In this document: piece after piece, positions 7,471 through 16,050 of the stretch
Layout: every line of letters begins with the position of its first letter
Numbering within the stretch: the first letter of the stretch is position 1
DNA from: Limivicinus sp963617275
Lineage (GTDB): Bacteria; Bacillota; Clostridia; Oscillospirales; Oscillospiraceae
NCBI GenBank assembly: GCA_963617275.1
Contig: CAVENX010000004.1
Coordinates: 62,001-126,000 of the forward strand
DNA length: 64,000 bases
Reading direction: 5' to 3'
Program-made: the position numbers and the translations under genes
Notes under the pieces: generated by a model
What the model saw: only the letters and a program-made list of their open reading frames with translations
The model's database searches: none
What the model was told of the DNA's origin: nothing

Positions 7471-8130
7471 TCAGCCTCCGGATATCGGCGCGCTGTGGAA
7501 ATTTTCTTTCATCCAATTAAGGTGCTTCACGTTTTCATACACGCGCTCACACTCAACGCTGCAGCATTCAACGCTTTCGCTGCTGCGGTAAAATATCTTT
7601 TTGCATATCGGGCAGGGCTGGAGCGCTCTGTCGGAGAGCGCGTTCTTGAACTCCGATTCAAGCATCGTCTGGAGCGTCACGGTGACAACGGGCTCGCGGA
7701 TAAGGCGGCCGTTGTGGGAGATGAGCGCACGGTTATAGAGAACGGAAAGCCAGTCCAGCCATGTGCTTATGTTGGCCGACTTTTCGGAATACTCCTTTGA
7801 AAAAACGCCCGCATATTTCTCGCCCGTTCTGCCGGTGACAAGGAAAACCGCCTGATCCATATCCGCCTTTACCTCGGGCAGGGTCAGATAATTGTCCTCC
7901 TCCAGCGCAAGGCCGAGCAGACCGAAGGTCTTCACAAATCTCATGCTGCGCCTGAGCATATCCTTATCATCCATGACGATGTTCATAAGCTCAGCCAGAT
8001 TATCGCCGAGTTTTGCGTTGACGTCGTATGCCATAGGGACCGCGTTCGCGGCGGGCTTGATGCACTCCATGTTTCTCTCGTCGCGGACTACCTCATAATC
8101 GCTGTATTTTATCCAATATGTGGATTCCAT
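7471..8130 (-). CDS. Unknown protein with C-terminal zinc ribbon
   Basis: The 219-residue protein has a helical body of about 170 residues. The C-terminal CPICKKIFYRSSESVECCSV then EC gives C-x2-C and C-x4-C pairs (about residues 173-196), recalling CGNR/treble-clef zinc fingers. It is the first gene of the operon, so it may have a regulatory or assembly role with the NTPase. I do not recognise the main domain. Confidence 0.55.
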   Translation of the reverse strand: MESTYWIKYSDYEVVRDERNMECIKPAANAVPMAYDVNAKLGDNLAELMNIVMDDKDMLRRSMRFVKTFGLLGLALEEDNYLTLPEVKADMDQAVFLVTGRTGEKYAGVFSKEYSEKSANISTWLDWLSVLYNRALISHNGRLIREPVVTVTLQTMLESEFKNALSDRALQPCPICKKIFYRSSESVECCSVECERVYENVKHLNWMKENFHSAPISGG

Positions 8131-8258
8131 TGAAATTCCTCCGGTGTGGGCAGTTTTAATTTGGGATAGCCTAAAAAACTATGTTTTAAAGTCAGATAAT
8201 AGAGCAGCAGGGGAGCTTGAGGGGGCAAGGCCCGCCTCAAATTGGATAAATCGCCGTC

Positions 8259-8402
8259 GAAAGCCTTGATATATCAAGGCTTTCGGTAACAGCATTTTGA
8301 ACTCTTTCAAAATGCTCGGCGGAAAGCGCGGTCAAAAAAGTCCTTGCAGGACTTTTTTGACAAGCTGGATAGCCTATTGAGAACAGCAGTCCTCAATAGG
8401 CT
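8259..8402. repeat. Cluster of four hairpins in a 280-bp gap
   Basis: The gap 8131-8411 contains four stem-loops in a row: GAAAGCCTTGATATATCAAGGCTTTC (8259-8284, self-complementary in two 13-mers), AGCATTTTGA...TCAAAATGCT (8291-8314), a GTCAAAAAAGTCC...GGACTTTTTTGAC hairpin (8331-8361, followed by AAGCTGG) and AGCCTATTGAG...CTCAATAGGCT (8370-8402). The last is the likely terminator of the MFS gene on the minus strand. The third belongs to the dispersed GTCAAA/TTTGAC hairpin family. No gene was seen in the gap. Confidence 0.7.
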
Positions 8403-8411
8403 ATGATATCA

Positions 8412-9611
8412 TTACTTTCTGGACATTGCAAGCTTGCCCTTTTCGCCAAGTTCGGGGATGAACATGCCGACAACACCGCAAATCACGAGGAGCGCGAATG
8501 CGATGCAGAAGACCATGAGATTGTTGCCGCCCGCTATCGCCGCAACGATCGTCGGCAGGGCAAAGGACATTATGCCGAGGGCAGTCTGGTTCATGCCGGT
8601 AGCGGTGCCGATGCACTCGGGGCCGAAGTCGCCGGTGAGCGGCAGGAGCGGGATACGGGTAAAGCTGACGCCCACGGAGCCGGAGCAGATAAGTCCGCCC
8701 AGTGCGACGAGTACGAACGTAAAGCCGCTGACGGGCAGCAGGTATGCAAGCAGGTAGAACAGACCGCCCACGATGCAGATAAACGCATACGGAGGGTTGA
8801 TCCTGCCGATTTTGCCGATAACGGCGCCTGCAAGAATACCGCCGATGATAAGCGAAAGATTGAGAACGGTGCCTATCGCGCTTGCCATCTGCTCGGGTGC
8901 GCCCTTTTCGATAAAGGCGGCGGTGAGATGAGTGTTTATGAGCAGGGACGCGCCGACCGCAAATCCGGAGCAAAGCATGACAAGCCACATATTCTTGCTC
9001 TTGAGAACCTTAGCAAGGTTGCCCTTGCCCGCGCCCGCATCAAGCACCGGTCCCTTGGGCGGCTCTTTGACGATGAGCAGCCATGCCAGAAGCAGTATGC
9101 CGCCGAGGATGGAGACGCCTGCAAATGCCGCAGGAAGGCTGGGAAAGGCATTGCCCGTAGCGAAAGCCAGAGTTGTGCCGAGGCCGCCCGCCGCGCCGAA
9201 GAAGCCCATTGCCAGAGGCATTTCCTCGGGCATGAACAGGCCGCCGACCATTTTGGGGCCGACGATGGTAATGGGCAGGAGGAATGTGCCGATGAGTACG
9301 GTAGCAATGAAAAGCTCAAGATAGGTATGGGCGAATATACGCCACACCATGCATGCCACGGTGAGAATAAGTCCAAGTGCGGTAAACTTCTTTACGCCCT
9401 TGTCGTCAAGAACCTTGCCGATTATAACACTCAGGAACGCGCCCGGCAGACAGCCGATGGTGGAGATCGCGGTAAGCTCGGCGGGGCCGATGCCGAAGGT
9501 GGGCATCGTGTCAGGACGGACGGCGAAGATCATGTTGGAGTAATAGAGAATCGCGGTGCCAACCATAAGAATGGCAAGAACTACCCATTTGTATGCCTTG
9601 CTTTGTTTCAT
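8412..9611 (-). CDS. MFS transporter
   Basis: The 399-residue protein has twelve hydrophobic segments in two halves joined by a polar loop (PPKGPVLDAGAGKGNLAKVL). The TM2-3 loop GKVLDDKGVKK is the MFS signature region. The start follows AAAGGTG. It lies 114 nt downstream of the FAD/GltD subunit gene on the same strand and probably moves the hydroxylase's substrate or product across the membrane. The substrate is unknown. Confidence 0.85.
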   Translation of the reverse strand: MKQSKAYKWVVLAILMVGTAILYYSNMIFAVRPDTMPTFGIGPAELTAISTIGCLPGAFLSVIIGKVLDDKGVKKFTALGLILTVACMVWRIFAHTYLELFIATVLIGTFLLPITIVGPKMVGGLFMPEEMPLAMGFFGAAGGLGTTLAFATGNAFPSLPAAFAGVSILGGILLLAWLLIVKEPPKGPVLDAGAGKGNLAKVLKSKNMWLVMLCSGFAVGASLLINTHLTAAFIEKGAPEQMASAIGTVLNLSLIIGGILAGAVIGKIGRINPPYAFICIVGGLFYLLAYLLPVSGFTFVLVALGGLICSGSVGVSFTRIPLLPLTGDFGPECIGTATGMNQTALGIMSFALPTIVAAIAGGNNLMVFCIAFALLVICGVVGMFIPELGEKGKLAMSRK

Positions 9612-9725
9612 AATTCGTTACACCTTTCACATTCAATATCAGAACGCTGCGGGCAGCCGTTTGACTGACTGCCCGCATAAAATCAGGCTTTATCAAGCGG
9701 GGCTTTGCCGCCCCATGCTCAATTT

Positions 9726-12092
9726 TTATTTAATGGATTCGAGGAATCTCTTGACCATTACGCGAACTTCCTGGATCTTGTATTCATTATTGCGTATGGG
9801 CAGAGCGCCTTCGACTGCCATTTCGGAGGCTTTTGCAATGACTTCATCGGTAAGGGTTTTGCCTGCAAGGTACTCCTCGACCTTTTTCAGCTCCACGGGA
9901 ACGGGGGCGACGCCGCCGAGAACGAGGCGGATGTCCTTGCCGCCTGCCTTGTAGGAGCTGGCGAGAGAGACTATTGCGAAGTCAAGGCTCTTGCGGATGC
10001 GGAACTTCTCGTAATGAGTGATCGCATCTGCATCGGGCTTTACAACGATCTCCTTGACAAGCTCACCGGCCTCGAGCTGATCCTTGGTGTCAAGATGTGC
10101 AGTGAAGAACTCTTCCGCCTTGACGGTCTTCTTGGTGGTGACGATATCGGCGTCAAGAAGAAGGAGTGCGGGGCTGATGTCGGAGGCGTTGACGGAGTAG
10201 CAGCCGCAGTTCATGCAGCGGCGGGCTTCCTGCTCGGCATACTCTTTTGCGATGGTAACGGTGTCTTCCCTGTCGAGAGTTCTCTCGGCGGCGGGGATGG
10301 AGATATCCTTTACGCCGCGGTGGAGATTTGCAAACTCGGGATCGAACTTGAGGAAGCCTTCATGCTTATACTCAGGCTTTGCGATGCCACAGCTTTCGTT
10401 GATGGCTTCTGCCGCATTGCGTCCCTGACGGATAGCGGAAATAACGGTGGACGGACCGGAGACTATATCGCCGCCGGCGTATACGCCCGCGTGGCTGGTA
10501 GCCTGAGATTCCGCATCGACGACGAGGCGTCCCTTTGCGTTTGCAAGGTCGTATCCCTCCTTGAGGAAGCCAAGATCGACCTTCTGACCGGCTGCCATAA
10601 GGATAGAGTCGGCATTGACGACGGTGGTGTCGTTCTCGTCATAGCTGAGGACGAGACGGCCGTTTTCGTCGCGGGTGTAATTGCATCTCTTGAGCATGAG
10701 GCCGACGACGTTGCCATCCTTGTAAATGGTGCGCACGGGCGCCCACTGAGGCATGAGCTGTACGCCCTCTTCCTTTGCGCGTTCGATCTCTTCCTTGGAA
10801 GCGGTCAGCTCGCTCTCAGGCTTACGGAAGATAAGGGTAACGGACTTTGCGCCGAGTCTCTTTGCGGTAACGGCAACGTCCATAGCGACATTACCGCCGC
10901 CGTATACGATGACGTTTTCACGGTTCTTCTTGTTCATCCACTTGTTGACTTCAACAAGGAACTCAAGACCGAATTCGGTAAATTCCTCGCCGTCGAAGCC
11001 GATAACGGGACGCTTCCATGCGCCTGTCGCGTAGAAGACCTTGTCGAAGTCCTTCTCAAGCTGAGCGGCTTCGATGTCCTTGCCCAGCTCCTTGCCGAAC
11101 TCGAACTTTACGCCCATACCGGCGATAGCGCCCGCAACGTCGTCAACATAGTGCTTGGGAAGACGGTAGTGAGGGATCGCATACTGGAGCATTCCGCCGG
11201 CCTTTTCCATCTTGTCGAAAACGGTGACGGCATGGCCTGCCTTGCGCAGATAGTATGCGGCGGTCAGACCCGCAGGGCCTGCGCCGATGACGGCGACCTT
11301 TACGCCCGTCTCGGCCTTGGGGGCAGCATAGTAGACGTCCTTGTGCTCCATGGCGTAATCGCCCAGAGCGCGCTCAACGGTGTGGATGGAAACGCAGTCG
11401 TCATGGTTCTTCCGATCCTCGGTGGCCATAACGGTGGTTCTGTTGCAGTGACCCTCGCACAGATGCGCGCAGACGCGGCTGGTAATGGAGGGCATGGGGT
11501 TGACGCGGTAGAAGATATCTGCGGCGGCGGCCCAATCGCCGTTGCGGAGCTTTTCCATGTAGCCTGAGATATCGGTATTGTTGGGGCATCCGCCGGAGCA
11601 GCCGACGTGTGCAACGGTCTTCATGCCGCCGAAGATGGAGTGGAAACGGCTGTCGCCCTTGAGGGCATAGCACTCTGCGCCGCCCTTGCGCGCACACTCG
11701 AGAGCGCCGCCGCTTCCTTCCGGATAGCGGTAGAACCAGCAGCGTACATCCTGGCAGATGTTGCCGCCGATAGTGGCCTTGTTGCGGACCAGAGGAGACG
11801 CAACAGAGTGCGCGGCTTCCTTGAGAACGGCGGGGAGCCTGTCGGATACTTCAACATCCTTCAGCTTTGTGAGGGCACCGATCTTTACGGTGTCCGTGCC
11901 TTCAATATATTCGGCACCTTCAATGGATTTGAGGTTGACTATTTTGTCGGGATAGACCGGCTGGATCCTGGTACGAAGCTCGGTCATAAGGTCGGTGCCG
12001 CCGGCGATAGCCTGATTGGCTTCCTTGCTGCCCTTGAGTTCCTCAATTGCTTCATCGAAGGACTTTGCATTTACGTGCTTGAATTCCTGCAT
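9726..12092 (-). CDS. FAD subunit of molybdenum hydroxylase with inserted GltD-type oxidoreductase
   Basis: The 788 residues fall into three parts. Residues 1-156 are the FAD_binding_5 (CoxM) half with AIAGGTDL and ATIGGNIC, ending HSIFGG. Residues 157-626 are a full GltD/DPD-type module: cysteine-rich Fe-S start (CSGGCPNN, CAHLCEGHC), FAD Rossmann VAVIGAGPAGL (267-276), NAD(P)H Rossmann GGGNVAMDVA (398-407) and YAGGDIVSGPSTV. From 629 the CoxM sequence resumes with CGCYSVNASDISPALLLLDA, and the CO_deh_flav_C domain ends the protein. The GltD module thus sits inside a loop of the CoxM fold. It should pass electrons between NAD(P)H and the Fe-S/Mo subunits. The gene starts 15 nt after the Mo subunit. 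Confidence 0.9.
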   Translation of the reverse strand: MQEFKHVNAKSFDEAIEELKGSKEANQAIAGGTDLMTELRTRIQPVYPDKIVNLKSIEGAEYIEGTDTVKIGALTKLKDVEVSDRLPAVLKEAAHSVASPLVRNKATIGGNICQDVRCWFYRYPEGSGGALECARKGGAECYALKGDSRFHSIFGGMKTVAHVGCSGGCPNNTDISGYMEKLRNGDWAAAADIFYRVNPMPSITSRVCAHLCEGHCNRTTVMATEDRKNHDDCVSIHTVERALGDYAMEHKDVYYAAPKAETGVKVAVIGAGPAGLTAAYYLRKAGHAVTVFDKMEKAGGMLQYAIPHYRLPKHYVDDVAGAIAGMGVKFEFGKELGKDIEAAQLEKDFDKVFYATGAWKRPVIGFDGEEFTEFGLEFLVEVNKWMNKKNRENVIVYGGGNVAMDVAVTAKRLGAKSVTLIFRKPESELTASKEEIERAKEEGVQLMPQWAPVRTIYKDGNVVGLMLKRCNYTRDENGRLVLSYDENDTTVVNADSILMAAGQKVDLGFLKEGYDLANAKGRLVVDAESQATSHAGVYAGGDIVSGPSTVISAIRQGRNAAEAINESCGIAKPEYKHEGFLKFDPEFANLHRGVKDISIPAAERTLDREDTVTIAKEYAEQEARRCMNCGCYSVNASDISPALLLLDADIVTTKKTVKAEEFFTAHLDTKDQLEAGELVKEIVVKPDADAITHYEKFRIRKSLDFAIVSLASSYKAGGKDIRLVLGGVAPVPVELKKVEEYLAGKTLTDEVIAKASEMAVEGALPIRNNEYKIQEVRVMVKRFLESIK

Positions 12093-12107
12093 TTCAAATC
12101 CTCCCTA

Positions 12108-14405
12108 TTAACCTTCGTTGATGACCTGCAGCACGTTAACGGGCGTTGCAGGATACTTCATGTAGTGCTTGCCGATTGCGTTGGAGATCGCCATGGAGAT
12201 CGCCGCCGCGCCTGCGGAACCGGAGATTTCGCCGACGCCGACAGCCTTGAAGCGGGAAATGTTGGGCTGGCTTTCCTTGATTACCATGTCAATGGGCGGG
12301 AACTCGTTGAACGGACGCCACTTGTAGTCGATAAGGTTGTTGGTCATGATGCGGCCGGTATACTTGTCGTAAATAGTCTCCTCAAACGTACCGGTATCGA
12401 CCATTGCCGAGCCGATGGACGCCTGAAGCTGCATCTCAAGAGCCTTCGGGTCGATGATCTGGCCGACGTCGGTGCCGATAAGCTCACGGAGAAGCTTTGC
12501 CTCGCCGGTTTCCATATCGACTTCGACCTCAACGAAGTTGATGCACATATTGGGCTGTGCATAGTTTGCCTTCCAGCGGCCGAAGCCGGTGATGGAGGTG
12601 GAGTAAGGAATGATGGCGGCCCAGGGCAGCTTGTTGTCGGGCTTGTTGGAGACCCATACAAAGCCGTCGCAGGTCTCTATCTCGTTGGGGGAGCAGCGGA
12701 ACACGCCTGCCGCCATGACCTGGAGCTGACGGAGAGCATCCTCTGCGGCGCGGGTGGCGGCGGTACCGGAGGTAAGGGTGCCGCGGGAGCCGCACAGACC
12801 GAATTCAACGGGGTTATCGACCGTACCGGTATTGGTAACGGTGACGGATTCAAAGGGAACATTGAGAACCTCCGCGACCATCTTTGCGCAGGCGGCTCTC
12901 TGTCCCTGACCGGATTCAACGAGAGACTGGTTGAGGATGACCGAGCCGTTGGTGTGCAGTCTTACGATCGCCTCGGAGTTGTCCTCGCCGACGTCGCCGT
13001 TGCCGTGGATGGAAACGCCGACGCCTATCCTCTTTGCGCCGTTTACGGAGGTGGGCTTATACCAGCCCTTGAACTTATCCTTCCAGCCGAATTTCTCGGC
13101 GGCTTCAAGGATAGCCTCGCGGTAATCGACCTCATGGCAGGTCCACCAGTTGCAGTCACGCCACATATAGCGGTCGCCTGCGCAGACAAAGTTGTCATGG
13201 AAGAATTTGACGGGATCCAAGTTGCACTCGGCCAGCATATGGTCGATAACGGGCATCATCGCGCTCTTGAGCTCCTGACCGCCGAAGCCGCGGACAGTGC
13301 CGCAGGAGATGGTGTTTGTAGCGTACATGCAGGTGTCAATGTCCCAGTTCTGGCACTTTGCAAGAGCGACCTGCATTTCGCCGAGACCGACGGCGGTGAT
13401 GCAGTAGCCCGCGTCGTCGGTGTAGCCGGGCATGACGTACCAGTGACCCTTTACGGAGGTCATTATGCCGTCCTTGATGGAGAAACGGGCGGTAAAGCGG
13501 GAGGCCAGACGCATTTCATGAATGGTGAGCTGGTCTTCCTTGTTCATTCTGAAGCGCACGGGATGACCGGTAAGTCTGGAGAGCAGTGCGGTATACAGAC
13601 ACATAAGGGTCATTTCCTGCTTGTTGCCGTAGGAGCCGCCGACGTTGAACACACGCGTCTCGATAACGGCGTCTGCGGGCATACGGCCGACATCGGGAGG
13701 CATCTTGGGAACACGGTCGGACTGTGCGGTCGCCCACATGAGGTACTTGTTGTTGATATCGTCGTACCACATGATCATCTCGGGCGGTTCGGGAGCAAGG
13801 GGCGCGGGGTTTGTCTCAAAGTAGCCGGTGCCTTCGTAAACGAAGTCGGCTTCCTCGCAGGCCTTGTCGCAGTCGCCGCGCTCAACGGCGAACAGCATCT
13901 TCTCGTCGCCGAAGCCGAGATCCTTCTCGTAGCGGTTGTTCTGGAAGAAGCCGGGATACAGCTGGGCAGCGCCGTCAGCCTTTGCTTCCTCTATATCGAA
14001 AACGGCGGGCAGCACTTCATACTCGACCTTTATAAGGCGGATGGCTTCCTCGCACAGCTCCTCGCTCTCCGCGCAGACGAGCGCAACGCAGTCGCCGACG
14101 TAACGCAGATGCTCGTCGCATACCTTCTTTACAGGGGGAAGACCCTGGAGGAATTCCTTGGAGAACTCAGGCTGATTCTTGTATGTAACAACGGCGTGTA
14201 CGCCGGGGAGAGCTTCCGCGGCGGATGCGTCGATGTCCTTTATCATTGCGTGTGCATAGGGGCTGGGCATGAGCTTTGCGTGGAGCATATCCTTCATCTT
14301 GTAGTCGTCAAGGTATATGCACTTGCCGGTGACTATCTCTCTTGCTTCTTTTCTGGGGCGGTACTTACCGATGTGGCGGTATTCGGGTTTTTTAACGTTA
14401 CTCAT
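12108..14405 (-). CDS. Molybdopterin-binding large subunit of xanthine dehydrogenase family
   Basis: The ATG at 14405 overlaps the TAA of the small-subunit gene (TAATG); the longer open frame to 14579 lies inside that gene. The 765 residues contain GGSYGNK (256-262, the FGGK loop), GTVRGFGGQE (369-378, the cofactor RGFG loop), ESGQGQ, GSRGTLTSGTA and GVGEISGSAG with the base Glu726. These mark a molybdenum hydroxylase of the xanthine dehydrogenase/aldehyde oxidase class that hydroxylates a C-H bond with water. Arg/Glu substrate residues do not let me choose between purines, nicotinate or others. It works as a heterotrimer with the flanking genes in the cytoplasm. Confidence 0.92.
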   Translation of the reverse strand: MSNVKKPEYRHIGKYRPRKEAREIVTGKCIYLDDYKMKDMLHAKLMPSPYAHAMIKDIDASAAEALPGVHAVVTYKNQPEFSKEFLQGLPPVKKVCDEHLRYVGDCVALVCAESEELCEEAIRLIKVEYEVLPAVFDIEEAKADGAAQLYPGFFQNNRYEKDLGFGDEKMLFAVERGDCDKACEEADFVYEGTGYFETNPAPLAPEPPEMIMWYDDINNKYLMWATAQSDRVPKMPPDVGRMPADAVIETRVFNVGGSYGNKQEMTLMCLYTALLSRLTGHPVRFRMNKEDQLTIHEMRLASRFTARFSIKDGIMTSVKGHWYVMPGYTDDAGYCITAVGLGEMQVALAKCQNWDIDTCMYATNTISCGTVRGFGGQELKSAMMPVIDHMLAECNLDPVKFFHDNFVCAGDRYMWRDCNWWTCHEVDYREAILEAAEKFGWKDKFKGWYKPTSVNGAKRIGVGVSIHGNGDVGEDNSEAIVRLHTNGSVILNQSLVESGQGQRAACAKMVAEVLNVPFESVTVTNTGTVDNPVEFGLCGSRGTLTSGTAATRAAEDALRQLQVMAAGVFRCSPNEIETCDGFVWVSNKPDNKLPWAAIIPYSTSITGFGRWKANYAQPNMCINFVEVEVDMETGEAKLLRELIGTDVGQIIDPKALEMQLQASIGSAMVDTGTFEETIYDKYTGRIMTNNLIDYKWRPFNEFPPIDMVIKESQPNISRFKAVGVGEISGSAGAAAISMAISNAIGKHYMKYPATPVNVLQVINEG

Positions 14406-14905
14406 TACTCTACCCCTTTCTTTGCTAACTTCTCGAGTGCGTCGAGAACGTGATAATGGCTGATGCAGCGGCAGTAGTTGCCGGAGAGAGCCTCCGCTAT
14501 CTCCTCGCGTGTGGGATGAGGATTGTGATTGAACAGGGCGCGGGATGCCATGATGATGCCTGGAGTGCAGTAGCCGCACTGGAAAGCGTACTCATCAATG
14601 AACGCCTGCTGGATGGGGTCAAGCTCGTTTGTCACGGGGTTCTGAAGACCTTCGATCGTGGTGATCTCGGCGCCGTCGCACTCAACGGTAAGAGTGATGC
14701 AGGACGCAACAGCATCTCCGTTTATTATAACGGTGCAGCAGCCGCAGGCGCCCTCGGAGCAGGACTCTTTCGTGCCTGTCAGGTCAAGGCGGTTGCGAAG
14801 GGTCTGGCACAGAGTTTCGCTTGTGGGAATCTGACCAAACTCATGACCGACGGCAAATACATATCTTCTGCCGTTTATGGTCATGGAAACAGTTTCGTTT
14901 GCCAT
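14405..14905 (-). CDS. 2Fe-2S subunit of the molybdenum hydroxylase
   Basis: The start is ATG 14905 (MANETVSM) behind AAAGGAATTGG; the frame upstream to 14950 has no ribosome site. The 166 residues carry both clusters: a plant-ferredoxin type with Cys49, 54, 57 and 69 (CSEGACGCC) and the alpha-helical one with Cys110, 113, 145 and 147 (CGYC, CRC). It passes electrons from molybdenum to FAD. It is the first gene of the operon, in small-large-medium order, with a promoter at 14969-14997 and a palindromic operator at 15007-15022. Confidence 0.93.
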   Translation of the reverse strand: MANETVSMTINGRRYVFAVGHEFGQIPTSETLCQTLRNRLDLTGTKESCSEGACGCCTVIINGDAVASCITLTVECDGAEITTIEGLQNPVTNELDPIQQAFIDEYAFQCGYCTPGIIMASRALFNHNPHPTREEIAEALSGNYCRCISHYHVLDALEKLAKKGVE

Positions 14906-14968
14906 ACTTCCAATTCCTTTCAGATAAAAAATGTAAAACACCGGAGACAATAGTCCCCCTCTTGATAA

Positions 14969-14997
14969 ATTATAGACAATTCAAAAAAAGATAACAA
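14969..14997 (-). promoter_or_regulatory. Promoter of the molybdenum hydroxylase operon
   Basis: On the minus strand, TTGTTA (14997-14992) and TATAAT (14974-14969) are 17 bp apart. The start of transcription should be near 14962, about 57 nt before the 2Fe-2S gene. Confidence 0.65.
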
Positions 14998-15006
14998 GTC
15001 CGTGGA

Positions 15007-15022
15007 TGTAGCCTGTGCAACA
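15007..15022. promoter_or_regulatory. Crp-like 16-bp palindrome, site 1
   Basis: TGTAGCCTGTGCAACA has 6-4-6 symmetry with one mismatch. Its centre is 17.5 bp upstream of the -35 box of the molybdenum hydroxylase promoter. The same site with perfect symmetry is at 16805-16820, at the same offset from another promoter. It is a candidate target of the Crp/Fnr protein at 6069-6788. Confidence 0.6.
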
Positions 15023-15024
15023 TA

Positions 15025-15065
15025 ATTGTCTGATAGTTGACAATCCGGAAGTTTGTAAATATACT
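15025..15065 (+). promoter_or_regulatory. Promoter of the FkbM gene with overlapping inverted repeat
   Basis: TTGACA (15037-15042) and TATACT (15060-15065) are 17 bp apart. A perfect inverted repeat ATTGTC-N8-GACAAT (15025-15044) overlaps the -35 box and is a possible operator. Confidence 0.65.
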
Positions 15066-15096
15066 TCAGAATATAATGTATAAAAAGAGGTGCGCC

Positions 15097-15966
15097 GTGA
15101 TTTACGATGATCCCTGCATAAAGCTTATACGCGAACATCTTGGAGATGCGCTGTCCGAAACGCTCTTTGACGGGCATCTTGAATATTCCGCCTCGGGTGA
15201 TCCGTATGCGCTCGGCGCGGCTGTCGGCAGATATTTTTCCGACGCGGGCAGCGGCGTCCGCAGCGACTGTCCGGAGCTTTTCGCACTTGCCGGCGAGGCG
15301 GCAAGCCGCGGTATTCCGTCCGGGGAGCTTATCATGTCCCCGCAGGCGCTGAGATTCTATACGGGGCTGGGCGGCGTTCCTGAGCAGTTCACCGATATAT
15401 ACAACTGCTATTTTGATTCCGATATAGTCAGATTCGGCGCGGATGAGGTCTTTGTTGACGGAGGTGCGCAGGATCTTTTTACCTCGTTCCGCTTTGCAAA
15501 GAAGACGCACGGAAAATACGGCGCGATTTATGCCTTTGAGCCGAGTGAGAAAAATTATTATGAGTGCATGGGCAACAAGGCGCTTTTCGACGGTGTTGTG
15601 CACGTCTCCGCCGTCGCGCTCAGCGACCGCACGGCGTTTGTCGGCTTTGCCGAGGACAAGCAGAACTCGCATATAGACAGCAATTCCTCCGCCCGCGTGC
15701 AGGCCGCCGCGCTGGACGACTGTCTTGCGGGCATAGACCCCACGTATATAAAGCTTCACCTTGAGGGCGGGGAATACGCGGCGCTCGTCGGGGCGGAAAA
15801 GACGGTGCGGCGCGCCGCGCCGAGGCTTGCGGTATGCGTTGACCACTGCGCGGAGGATATCGTCCGCATCCCGCGGAAAATCCTTGAATACGACAGCACC
15901 TATAAGCTCTATCTGCGCCACTATTCCACAAGCATCACCGAAACCGTGCTCTACGCGGTGAAATAA
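15097..15966 (+). CDS. FkbM-family SAM methyltransferase
   Basis: The GTG at 15097 lies 6 nt after AGAGG; the upstream ATG (15076) and TTG (15037) starts lie at or before the expected transcription start. The 289-residue protein has the motif I region VFVDGGAQDLFTSF, IYAFEPS, and the FkbM signature LDDCLAGIDPTYIKLHLEGG in its C-terminal half. The family O-methylates sugars, polyketides or other small molecules with S-adenosylmethionine. It is divergent from the molybdenum hydroxylase operon and ends at its own hairpin. The substrate is unknown. Confidence 0.8.
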   Translation: MIYDDPCIKLIREHLGDALSETLFDGHLEYSASGDPYALGAAVGRYFSDAGSGVRSDCPELFALAGEAASRGIPSGELIMSPQALRFYTGLGGVPEQFTDIYNCYFDSDIVRFGADEVFVDGGAQDLFTSFRFAKKTHGKYGAIYAFEPSEKNYYECMGNKALFDGVVHVSAVALSDRTAFVGFAEDKQNSHIDSNSSARVQAAALDDCLAGIDPTYIKLHLEGGEYAALVGAEKTVRRAAPRLAVCVDHCAEDIVRIPRKILEYDSTYKLYLRHYSTSITETVLYAVK

Positions 15967-15968
15967 AA

Positions 15969-15989
15969 ACTCCCCCAAACGGGGGAGTT
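15969..15989 (+). terminator. Hairpin after the FkbM gene
   Basis: AACTCCCCC-AAAC-GGGGGAGTT, a 9-bp perfect stem. It has no T run on the plus strand, so termination strength is uncertain. Confidence 0.55.
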
Positions 15990-15996
15990 ACGGCTG

Positions 15997-16044
15997 TCAA
16001 AGAAAGCCCCGCAGAGTTTTTGCCCGCAGGCAAAAACAGCCCAC
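15997..16044 (+). repeat. Truncated copy 3 of the modular hairpin element
   Basis: GTCAAAGAAAGCCCCGCAGA continues through TTGCCCGCAGGCAAAAA to CTCATTTTC. This matches the first ~50 bp of copy 1 (18938 onward) in the same orientation and order. The match stops just before the stop codon of the methyltransferase at 16051, so the rest of the element was lost or never present. Confidence 0.7.
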
Positions 16045-16050
16045 TCATTT

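Noticed and set aside
8259..8402. Cluster of hairpins considered as a CRISPR array
   Set aside because: The stems differ from each other, spacing is irregular and no cas genes are near.
8403..9668. 421-codon plus-strand frame opposite the MFS gene
   Set aside because: Charged, low-complexity product without hydrophobic segments; the minus-strand frame has twelve helices.
9705..14453. Very long plus-strand open frames (620 and 948 codons) opposite the molybdenum hydroxylase genes
   Set aside because: They are antisense to strongly conserved coding sequence, have no ribosome sites, and their products show no domain; they arise from GC-rich codon use on the other strand.
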